This document shows, piece after piece, positions 9,078 to 16,625 of a DNA stretch of 64,000 nucleotides. The notes beneath the pieces were generated by a model. That model did no database searches. It worked only from the letters and a program-made list of their open reading frames with translations, and had not been told where the DNA came from. A program made the translations under genes and the position numbers. The DNA is from Anaerolineales bacterium (GTDB lineage Bacteria; Chloroflexota; Anaerolineae; JAAEKA01). Numbering within the stretch: the stretch's first letter is position 1; the number at the start of each line of letters is the position of its first letter. The DNA is taken from NCBI GenBank assembly GCA_020634615.1, contig JACKBI010000005.1:62001-126000 (forward strand). Direction: 5' to 3'.

Positions 9078-10427
9078 ATGCCTGGTATTGTAGACTGGTC
9101 CTTTATCATCACATTGGTCGTCATCCTGGCTGCGACGCTGGTCGGGTCGTATCTGCGTTCCTCGCGACGCGATCAGGTCTTGAAAGACTTTGACGGCTTC
9201 AACGTGACAGTTGAGAAAAAGGACAACCACATCATGTGGGGTGAGATGCACGCCTACAGCACCGGGTTTGAGCTGATCTATCGCTCCGACGTGCAGGATG
9301 ATCATCACCTTGAGACCAGCTACATTCTCTATCGCGACGAGTTCCAGGAAATCCAGGCCATCTATCGCTATACACGCAACCTCAACGACGAATTGCGACG
9401 CAAGCGCGCCAGAGAGATGGAACGAGCCTTCCACCCCGGTATTCTGCGGCGTTTCAGGCGTTCCTTCCAGAACTTCATGAGCACCGCCACCGACTCGATG
9501 GGCGAGGTGCTGGGGCTGGTGATCGGGCAGACGCGCCGCCCGGCCAAGACAGTTATCACCGAGACCAGCCAGACCTATCTGACCGGCATCGGCAAGGATG
9601 TCATCGGGTATGTAGGCAACAACTACGACCCGCTGCTGGAGCGTTACGTCGGCATGCGCGTGGTGGCCGAGGTCGTGGAGGACGACTCGGTGCATGAGCA
9701 TGTGGGCGTGCTGAAAGAGTATTCGGCTGACTTCATCGAATTGCTGGATGTTTATTATCCCTTGCCGCAGAAGGTGGACATCAAGGAAAGCATCGCGTCG
9801 CAATTGATTGACACGATCGAACTGCAAGTTGATGGCCACAGCGTCAAGATACTGAACCACGGCGAGCAGCCGGTACATGTGGAACGGGTTGTCGCCGCGG
9901 ATGTGGAGAGGGAACTGAACGCCATTCTTGACTGCGGCGAGGAACTGACCCTCTTCATCGAAAGCGACGAAGAAGGCGCCGAGGTCTACATGCGCGTCGC
10001 GACGCGGCTGGATCTGATCGTGCCGCGCTCCCACACGCTGATTCGTCATCGTGCCGAACGCTACATGCCCGAGACGATCTTCGACGTGGGTCGCTCATTG
10101 GTGCGACGTGAGAGTGAGGAGAAGGAGATCGAGCGCTTGCAGCAGGCGCTTCGTTATTCCCCGGATGAAGCGATTTCAGCCGCCAAGCTGGGCGACCTAC
10201 TGCTGCGCGAAGGCAAATATGCCGAGGCGCACGCCTGGCTGGTCAAGGCATTTGACAACAAACAGCGGCTGCCCGACGGCGGCACGCGCGTCTCGCAGAA
10301 CATGCGCGTCGCTGAACGGTTCCTGGAGCAAATCAAGGCGCAGCGAATGCTTGACAGAGAAATGCGGCTGACGACACCGCAAAGTGCAACACGCAGCGAT
10401 GTAGATGGAACGGGTGCCGGCATATGA
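9078..10427 (+). CDS. membrane-anchored protein with C-terminal TPR-like repeats
   Basis: 449 residues, function unknown. One N-terminal transmembrane helix (about residues 8-25) is followed by a basic stretch and a long cytoplasmic domain rich in beta strands and charged residues. The last third (about 345-420) has a tetratricopeptide-like pair (EISAAKLGDLLLREGKYAEAHAWL style), suggesting protein-protein contact. The start has GAGGT upstream. Its stop overlaps the tsaD start by 4 nt (ATGA), implying translational coupling. A scaffold or signalling role is inference only. Confidence 0.7.
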   Translation: MPGIVDWSFIITLVVILAATLVGSYLRSSRRDQVLKDFDGFNVTVEKKDNHIMWGEMHAYSTGFELIYRSDVQDDHHLETSYILYRDEFQEIQAIYRYTRNLNDELRRKRAREMERAFHPGILRRFRRSFQNFMSTATDSMGEVLGLVIGQTRRPAKTVITETSQTYLTGIGKDVIGYVGNNYDPLLERYVGMRVVAEVVEDDSVHEHVGVLKEYSADFIELLDVYYPLPQKVDIKESIASQLIDTIELQVDGHSVKILNHGEQPVHVERVVAADVERELNAILDCGEELTLFIESDEEGAEVYMRVATRLDLIVPRSHTLIRHRAERYMPETIFDVGRSLVRRESEEKEIERLQQALRYSPDEAISAAKLGDLLLREGKYAEAHAWLVKAFDNKQRLPDGGTRVSQNMRVAERFLEQIKAQRMLDREMRLTTPQSATRSDVDGTGAGI

Positions 10428-11560
10428 CTCAACCAACGCTTTTGCTGGCGATTGAGACATCCTGTGACGAAACCGCCGCGGCAGTGATTGCTGACGGCCG
10501 GACGATTCGTTCCAATGTCGTCGCCTCACAGATTGAGCTGCACCGCCGGTACGGCGGGGTCTTCCCTGAAGTGGCGTCGCGCCAGCACGTGCTGTCCATC
10601 ATCCCGGTCATCGAGGATGCGATTCGCCAGGCCGGCGTGGATTGGGGTGATCTGGCTGCCGTAGCCGTCACGGAGGGACCTGGGCTGGCCGGCTCGCTGC
10701 TGATCGGTGTGAATGCTGCCAAGGGGGCGGCATTCAGCCGCGGTCTGCCGCTGATTGGTGTCAACCATCTGGAAGGTCACGTGTACTCCAACTGGCTGGC
10801 ACAACGGGTGGGAGAGGAAGCGGTGGAAGAAGATAGACCGGACGCGGCCGGTTTTCCCGTGTTGATATTGATCGTGTCAGGTGGGCATACGGAACTGGTG
10901 TTGATGGAAGGCCACGGGCAATATCGTCGGTTGGGCGGCACGCTGGACGATGCGGCCGGTGAGGCATTCGACAAGGCCGCCCGTCTGTTGGGCTTGCCCT
11001 ATCCCGGTGGTCCTGCCATGCAGCGGGCCGCTGATGGTGGCGATCCGGCGCGCTTCGACCTGCCGCGGGCCGTGATGAACAATCCCGACCACCGCTACAA
11101 TTTCAGCTTCAGCGGGCTGAAGACAGCAGTGCTGCGGCTCATCCGCGAGCAGCAGACGCTTGTGGGTGAAGAAGACTGGCCGGCCGGCTATGCCGGGCAG
11201 GTTCTGCAACGCCGCGACGAGTCAGCCGACCAGCCAGACAGCAGATTGACACTGATTCGCGACATCGCCGCCAGCTTTCAGGCTGCCGTGGCTGATGCGC
11301 TGGTCAGCAAGACGATGCAGGCGGCGGCGGATTTCAACGTGCGCCATATTTGTGTCTGTGGTGGTGTGGCTGCCAACGGCGAACTGCGCCGCCAACTGGC
11401 CGCGCGGCTCGATATCCCCTACTCGATTCCCCCGATCTGGCTTTGCACCGATAACGCAGCCATGATCGGTGCGGCTGGTTACTACTCTTGGATCTCAGGT
11501 GTGCGCAGCGGGTGGGATCTGGATGTCAGGGCGCGCCTGCCGCTGGCATCGAGAGGCTGA
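10424..11560 (+). CDS. tsaD: tRNA N6-adenosine threonylcarbamoyltransferase TsaD
   Basis: A 378-residue Kae1/TsaD ASKHA-fold ATPase that transfers threonylcarbamoyl to A37 of ANN-decoding tRNAs with TsaB and TsaE. The N-terminus LAIETSCDETAAAV is diagnostic. The metal site HLEGH (about 114-118) replaces the more common HMEGH, and IVSGGHTEL, GEAFDKAARLLGLPYPGGP and the C-terminal TDNAAMIG complete the family pattern. The protein is slightly longer than the usual 335-345 residues because of inserts near 130 (EEAVEED) and 250 (QRRDESADQPD). It overlaps the upstream TPR gene by 4 nt. Confidence 0.96.
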   Translation: MTQPTLLLAIETSCDETAAAVIADGRTIRSNVVASQIELHRRYGGVFPEVASRQHVLSIIPVIEDAIRQAGVDWGDLAAVAVTEGPGLAGSLLIGVNAAKGAAFSRGLPLIGVNHLEGHVYSNWLAQRVGEEAVEEDRPDAAGFPVLILIVSGGHTELVLMEGHGQYRRLGGTLDDAAGEAFDKAARLLGLPYPGGPAMQRAADGGDPARFDLPRAVMNNPDHRYNFSFSGLKTAVLRLIREQQTLVGEEDWPAGYAGQVLQRRDESADQPDSRLTLIRDIAASFQAAVADALVSKTMQAAADFNVRHICVCGGVAANGELRRQLAARLDIPYSIPPIWLCTDNAAMIGAAGYYSWISGVRSGWDLDVRARLPLASRG

Positions 11561-11586
11561 AGCCGGTTGCCCGGCGGGAATTGTGC

Positions 11587-12099
11587 CTAGCTGGCATCTG
11601 ATGACAACAGTTGAATCGCCGATCCGTCGCCTGGCAGCACGATGGTAATGCTGTGGCGTTCATCCGTGTTCAGACAGCGCACGAGAAACGAACCGCCCTC
11701 GTCGACGGGTACACTTCCAACCAGCCCCTGGCGCGAAAAGAGGCGCACCGCGGTCATCGTGTTGTCTGCATTACCTTCGTCGGGTCGTGTCAACTGCCCG
11801 TTGAGCCAACCGTCGTGGCATTCGATCTTCAGCTGGTCGCCGGTAACCGGATGCTCGACCGTACAAGCGTGCTCCTCATTCATCAGTCCGTGATTGCATT
11901 TGAATACATGGACCCGTGGAGGCGGTATGCTGAATACCGTGCGAATCCCGTTCAGAATCGACCGATAGGACTCCATTTCGTTGCGGCACGCTTCGCAGTC
12001 GTCCAAATGAGCTTGGGCAGCCTGCGATCCGCTGTTCAGCGCGCAAGACACTAACTCGTCCTGGCCCAGATGGTCGATAGTTTTGTCTGTCAATGTCAT
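11587..12099 (-). CDS. zinc-finger (zf-HC2-like) anti-sigma factor candidate
   Basis: A 170-residue protein. Residues 32-40 contain HLDDCEACRN, the H-x3-C-x2-C zinc motif of anti-sigma ZAS domains; an upstream Cys lies in ELVSCALN. No transmembrane segment is present, so this would be a soluble anti-sigma factor. The C-terminal half is beta-rich with a hydrophobic end. AGAGG lies 10 nt before the ATG at 12099; an in-frame TTG one codon earlier is less likely. It lies 192 nt downstream of the sigma-factor gene on the same strand, so a cognate pair is inferred. Confidence 0.65.
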   Translation of the reverse strand: MTLTDKTIDHLGQDELVSCALNSGSQAAQAHLDDCEACRNEMESYRSILNGIRTVFSIPPPRVHVFKCNHGLMNEEHACTVEHPVTGDQLKIECHDGWLNGQLTRPDEGNADNTMTAVRLFSRQGLVGSVPVDEGGSFLVRCLNTDERHSITIVLPGDGSAIQLLSSDAS

Positions 12100-12291
12100 C
12101 AATTGAGAACCTCTAATTACGTTGAACGATGTTTCGCGGGTTTCCTGTCGTCAAAGTGCAGAAGAAAACGAAAACGCGCGTAATCAAACTTCCCAAGCAA
12201 CGCGATCGGTATTTTCCGAAGCAGTATAACGCCAAATGGGGGAGTACAAACTTACAACGGAATGAAATTTGTCGGGGATAAGGAGTGGTGG

Positions 12292-13230
12292 TTACAAGGA
12301 GATTAGTTGAAGTAGAGCCGGCCGACTCTGTATCGAGCGCAAGACTAGTGTCTTTGCCTGAATCAGATCAGCCTGGCTGTGAAACAGGCCACTGAAATTG
12401 GCCAACAGCCACTCGTCCGAAGCGCCCTCCAGGATCGAGTGCTGGAAAACGGTGGTCAGCTTTTCGTCGTCGTCGAGTACGATCAACCGGACATAGTGGT
12501 TCAACAGAAACGGCGTCTTGCGCATCCGTCGCGCCAACCGGGTCCTTGTGATCTCGACTTCGTTCGGCGCAAAGGTCATCGGGTGTAAGCGGTACACCTC
12601 ACGTGGTGGCAGACCTTCCAGAAAGTGGTCCTGGAAGACAATCCATTCATGTTCAGTGGCTACGATGTCGATCCACACGGCAGAAAGCAGAGTTTCCAGT
12701 GATTCCTGGCGTGTCAGGTGTTCCTCCAGGTCTTCAGCGCTGTCAGGAACCCGACGGATCACCTGTTCCAGATTGGCGGCTTCGCCTTCCGTGGAGGCTT
12801 CCACTACTTCCGGCGCGCGCCGTCTGGTCAGGTCAAGCGCGAAGTTGTTTACCAGACGGCGTAAGAAGGCCATGAGATGCGCCATCGTGTCGAAGGTGAA
12901 TGCCTTGCCTGCGTCCGAGTGCATGAAACGCAACCACACTTCCTGAACAAATTCCTCCTCGGTGTAGGCGGCCCGGATCAACGCACCGTGTCTGCCGTGC
13001 ATCCAACTTCGCACCCACTTCAGCAGATAGTGGTCCCCCAGAAACTCCTCGGTGCTGTAAAAGGTATAGATAAATGCCCAGGCGCCTTCATTACCAAGTT
13101 GCACGGCGCGCCGGAACAATTCGAGGCAGTAGGAATCGCTGTGTGCTTCACGCGTGCGCAGGTAACGCATTGTGTTTTCCTGGCAGCAGGCGATCAGACT
13201 GCTCAGTGGCAGCGTGGATAAGTCGGGCAT
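12292..13230 (-). CDS. ECF-like RNA polymerase sigma factor
   Basis: About 312 residues, longer than typical ECF factors (170-200). The EEFVQEVWLRF stretch (about 95-105) with the preceding FIYTFYS helix corresponds to region 2, and NNFALDLTRRR to the end of region 2. A region-4-like helix-turn-helix is suggested by WIVFQDHFLEGLPPREV...EVEITRTRLARRMRK (about 190-240). An acidic linker joins the two, and about 70 extra C-terminal residues are not recognised. The start is ambiguous: ATG 13230 or GTG 13272, neither with a good ribosome-binding site. The downstream zinc-finger protein is a probable regulator. Confidence 0.65.
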   Translation of the reverse strand: MPDLSTLPLSSLIACCQENTMRYLRTREAHSDSYCLELFRRAVQLGNEGAWAFIYTFYSTEEFLGDHYLLKWVRSWMHGRHGALIRAAYTEEEFVQEVWLRFMHSDAGKAFTFDTMAHLMAFLRRLVNNFALDLTRRRAPEVVEASTEGEAANLEQVIRRVPDSAEDLEEHLTRQESLETLLSAVWIDIVATEHEWIVFQDHFLEGLPPREVYRLHPMTFAPNEVEITRTRLARRMRKTPFLLNHYVRLIVLDDDEKLTTVFQHSILEGASDEWLLANFSGLFHSQADLIQAKTLVLRSIQSRPALLQLISL

Positions 13231-13699
13231 AACAGATGAAGTTGTTTTACAGCGTGAACCGTCCGATTTCACGTCGCGCTTCGCGGTTGTTCCGCACTCC
13301 CTTGATGATTCACCAAAAGGAATCTCACTGTATCCAATTATACAACCAATTTGTTACCGCGTCTACCACTCTGCCAGGGTTTCTCGTGAGTTGCTCATCT
13401 GGCGTACCGACCGGGTCAGATTAGCGCGCCTGTTGAGTCGATACATGCCGCGAGGATGGTTTGCTGCGCAGTGTGAACGTGATTGGTGGCTGATTGAGGT
13501 GCCCGACATAACGACAAGATGCTCTCGAGATGCAAGGGCAACCCGGCAATATTGTCGTGTCGGTAAGTCTGGCGGAGCTGTTTCATTCGACTGGAAGTGG
13601 CACGAAGGCAAGTTGCTGCTGCCTGCCGTGCAGCCAGAACAGCAGTGCGACCGGGCATGGGGAGCATATCGCAATCAATAGTGCACGTGGCAACTCAAG
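13231..13699. other. intergenic region, nothing supported
   Basis: 469 bp. Open frames exist on both strands but none has a ribosome-binding site, recognisable domain or coding-like composition. The base composition is less GC-rich near 13310-13380, where the sigma-gene promoter probably lies. Confidence 0.4.
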
Positions 13700-13900
13700 T
13701 TAGTCGGTCGCCGTCTCTTCAACGGACTGGTTGTGCAGAAAGCGAAACAGGCTCTCCAGATTGGCAAACATGATAGTCTCGCCGGTTTGCGTGTGCTGTG
13801 CCGAGGCGCGCCAGAGCGATTCAGGCGCGCTGCGCCACATGCGAATCAGATAGGCCTGATAGTGATTTCGGTCTTGCGGCAGATCGATGGGTGTCGCCAT
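13700..13900 (-). CDS. small conserved-looking protein of unknown function
   Basis: 66 residues. The pattern YLIRMWRSAPES-WRASAQHTQTGE-FANLESLFRFL resembles small soluble proteins common in Chloroflexota genomes, recalled from family style and not checked. It has no signal peptide or membrane helix. I chose ATG 13900 because AAAGGA lies upstream; the frame continues to 13939. It is downstream of the sigma factor on the same strand order but separated by 470 bp, so it is probably an independent unit. Confidence 0.55.
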   Translation of the reverse strand: MATPIDLPQDRNHYQAYLIRMWRSAPESLWRASAQHTQTGETIMFANLESLFRFLHNQSVEETATD

Positions 13901-14091
13901 TACTGGTTCCTTTGTGCCGGAAATTGGTGTCTTGTTCAATTGGCACGCCGAATCTTGTCTATCTGAATGGTCAGTTGGTCACATGACCGATCGCCGATCG
14001 TGACCACCTGACATCGCCAGTGCGAGCATAGGACCGCTGCGGCTGAGTATTATCAGGATAGCTGGCCGCGGCGCCCATTGTGGAAGTGGCG

Positions 14092-14125
14092 GCGCGGCTG
14101 GAAAGTCCATAAATTCCAGCCGCGC
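14092..14125 (-). terminator. hairpin after the giant gene
   Basis: A perfect 12-bp stem GCGCGGCTGGAA / TTCCAGCCGCGC with a 10-nt loop begins 13 nt past the giant gene's TAG (14138-14140). It lacks a clear T-tract on the minus strand. Confidence 0.6.
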
Positions 14126-14137
14126 TACCTTTGTGAT

Positions 14138-15619
14138 CTATTGCTGCGGCGCCGGCAGCCAGTCCAGGCACTCAGCCACCGCTATGATGTCCGCGACGTC
14201 GATGACACCGTCATCGTTCAGATCGTATATGGGGTCCCAACCTGGATCGCCCTCGGTCAGACCCCAGTGGCTGGTCACCAGACCGATGTCGATGATGTCC
14301 CTGTGGTTATCCTGGTTGACGTCCCTTGCGATACAGATTGCGACCGGGACAACCCCGCTGACCAGGACACTGACAGTCGCGACCACCACATTGCCCGCGC
14401 TGTCGCTGACAGTGTAGTCGAAGGTGTCCAGCAGACTCTCGCCGGGTAACAAGGCCGCCAGGACCGGCGAGAGCGTTGGGTCATAGCTCAAGCCGCCGTC
14501 AGGTGTGATGACCACGCTGGCGCCCAGCGAACTGGGATTGTCGAACGTGATCACGCTCAGCGGATCGCCGTCAAGGTCGCTGTCGTTGTCCAGCACACCC
14601 GGCGCGGCGACGGTGAGCTCCAGATCGGCTGTAGTGGTGTAGTTTTCGCCCGCCACCAGCGGCGGCCGATTGCTGATCAGCAGCGTGAACAGCCCTGTCG
14701 AGCTGACGTTGCCCGCCAGGTCGGTGGCCGTGATCTGGATCAGATACTCGCCCAACTGGTCCAGCAGCGGCGTGAAGCTCCAGTCGCCGCCGTCCAACTG
14801 CACCGGCTCGACGCGCAGGACGCCGTCGGGCGGGACCACCAGCGCCGTCATCAGCGCCACCCCGCCGCCGTCGCCCACCGTGCCGCTGTAGGTCTGGGTC
14901 TCTTCGGGCGTCAGGACGCTGCGGACGTTGGCTGGTACCGTCGTGGTGATCACCGGCGACACCGTGTCGACGATGAACGTGCGCACCAGCGGCGTCACAG
15001 AGCGGTTGCCCACCGCATCGAACCCGTGCAGCGACACCGTCTGCGAGATGCCGTCGCCGGCCAGCACGGAGTTGAAGTCATATTGCCACGTCACCGATGG
15101 CGCAGGTAAGGAGCTGTTGGCCGGCTCGCAGCCAGTCGTGTAGACGTCGTCGAGACAGACCGCCACGCGGCGCACCTCGTAGTCGTCCTCGGCCGCGCCG
15201 TTCCAGATCAGTTCGGCGCCGTTGATGAAGCCGTCGGCCAGGAAGTCGTCCACCGTCGCGTCCAGCGTCACCGTCGGCGGCGACGTGTCGACGATCAGGT
15301 GATGGACCGGGCTCCAGCCGCTCTGGTTGCCGTAGCGGTCAGTCGCGCGTGCCCGCAGATCGAAGCCGGTCAGGCCGGTCAGGTCGCCCGGCTGCCAGAG
15401 GCAGGACCAGGCGCTGTCCTCGGGGGTCGGATCGACACAGTTGACCGTCGTCACTGGGCCCGAAGGCAGCGGCGTGATCTCGATCTCGATGTCGGTCGCG
15501 CCGCTCTCGTCGGCGACGCTGCCCACGATGTAGTTCACGCCCGGATCGACGCATACGTCATCGGGTTGGTGATCAGCACGTCGGTGGGCGGCAGGCTGTC
15601 CACCGGGTGCAGCACCCAC
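14138..15619 (-). CDS. C-terminal fragment of the giant mosaic protein, with dockerin-like end
   Basis: This in-frame piece (true content from about 15565 downwards) continues the giant protein. It has several Ig-like/bacterial cadherin-like beta domains with DRYGNQSGW and DLAGNVSSTG motifs, and a VCBS/cadherin-type segment with GVLDNDSDLDGDPLSV. It ends with two calcium loops, DVNQDNHRDIIDI and DLNDDGVIDVADI, spaced as in a type I dockerin. Dockerins bind cohesins in cellulosome-like assemblies; no cohesin is recognised here. The first residues of the frame are out-of-frame noise created by a single-base change near 15566. A hairpin follows the stop. Confidence 0.7.
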   Translation of the reverse strand: MGAAPGGQPAAHRRADHQPDDVCVDPGVNYIVGSVADESGATDIEIEITPLPSGPVTTVNCVDPTPEDSAWSCLWQPGDLTGLTGFDLRARATDRYGNQSGWSPVHHLIVDTSPPTVTLDATVDDFLADGFINGAELIWNGAAEDDYEVRRVAVCLDDVYTTGCEPANSSLPAPSVTWQYDFNSVLAGDGISQTVSLHGFDAVGNRSVTPLVRTFIVDTVSPVITTTVPANVRSVLTPEETQTYSGTVGDGGGVALMTALVVPPDGVLRVEPVQLDGGDWSFTPLLDQLGEYLIQITATDLAGNVSSTGLFTLLISNRPPLVAGENYTTTADLELTVAAPGVLDNDSDLDGDPLSVITFDNPSSLGASVVITPDGGLSYDPTLSPVLAALLPGESLLDTFDYTVSDSAGNVVVATVSVLVSGVVPVAICIARDVNQDNHRDIIDIGLVTSHWGLTEGDPGWDPIYDLNDDGVIDVADIIAVAECLDWLPAPQQ

Positions 15620-16577
15620 AGCCAGTCGAAGTCGCGTCCGTGCAGGTCGTCCGAGACGGCTGCGTTGATCTCAGCCGACTGGCCGTTGAAGCTGGTGTCC
15701 ACCAGCGCGTCGATCTGCAGCGTGGTCGAGACGCCGGCCGCGACATCGCCCAGATCGATGACCTGGCTGGACGTGCCGTCGGCCAGCGCGCAAGGCGCCG
15801 CGCGTCGTGACCGCGATCTGGACGTTCTCGGCGACCTGGCTGCCGGCTGTTCTCATATTTGATCGTGTACGAGATGGTCTGGCCGTTGCCCACCGGCAGC
15901 GGATCCTCGGCCATCGGCAGCGGCAGGTCTGGCTGGCTATCCAGATTGGCGTCCAGCGGCGCGCCTGGCGTCAGCACATCGTAGAGGTTGTCGGCCAGAT
16001 AGCCGGCCGTGAACCCGCCCGGCGTGCTGGTGATGCTGACCCGCAGATCATTCCTGATCGAGCGCCCGCTGTTGGGCAGCACGCCGCTGCCCAACGACGG
16101 GAACGCAGCGAACTGGGTCAGTCCGTAGGAGCGCAGATCGCGCCCACCGCTACCGGGCTGACGACGCGGGTCGTTGAGCGGGTTCTTGTTGGGTGCCGCC
16201 GCCCACAGGTTGAGGGCATCATCCTGCGACGCGACCGCCAGCAGCTTGAGCGACGACGAAGGCGTCAGGCCCAGCCAGCCGAAAGGCAGCAGCAGGTCGG
16301 TGTGCGGCGCATCGAAGTTGAAGTTGGGTGCGTTCAACACGCGATCCACCACCCACGAAGTGCCGTTCCATTGCAGCAGCGTGGCGGTGGCGTCGTCCTG
16401 CACCCAGACCAGCCAGTCCGGTGCGAAGCCGGCCGGGAACGCCAGCGCGCCGCCGGTCGCGAACGGATCGTAGAGCGCCGTTGCCCGCCGGCCGCCGTGT
16501 CGAGATAGACGAACAGATCGCCGTCGAAGTCCCAGTCGGCGCCCGTCCAGGTGACGGCCAGCCGGTTGGCGTTCCAC
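15573..16577 (-). CDS. frameshifted middle fragment of the giant mosaic protein
   Basis: Meaningful sequence in this frame runs from about 16485 (ATALYDPFATGG) to about 15855 (YTIKYEN). Both ends are out-of-frame noise: single-base changes near 16650, 16486, 15853, 15797 and 15566 move the true frame. The real content reads as a beta-rich segment with DWDFDGDLFVYLDT, ADNLYDVLTPGAPLD and a DUF11-like ISYTIKYEN...AENVQIAVTT unit. It has no own start signal and is not an independent gene. Confidence 0.5.
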   Translation of the reverse strand: MERQPAGRHLDGRRLGLRRRSVRLSRHGGRRATALYDPFATGGALAFPAGFAPDWLVWVQDDATATLLQWNGTSWVVDRVLNAPNFNFDAPHTDLLLPFGWLGLTPSSSLKLLAVASQDDALNLWAAAPNKNPLNDPRRQPGSGGRDLRSYGLTQFAAFPSLGSGVLPNSGRSIRNDLRVSITSTPGGFTAGYLADNLYDVLTPGAPLDANLDSQPDLPLPMAEDPLPVGNGQTISYTIKYENSRQPGRRERPDRGHDARRLARWPTARPARSSIWAMSRPASRPRCRSTRWWTPASTASRLRSTQPSRTTCTDATSTGCGCCTRWTACRPPTC

Positions 16578-16625
16578 GAGGTGTGCAGTTCCTGCAGCGC
16601 TGCGTTGTACTGATACTTGGCGAAC

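Noticed and set aside
13172..13681. A 169-codon plus-strand frame beside the sigma factor
   Set aside because: It overlaps the sigma-factor start, has no recognisable domain and no ribosome-binding site.
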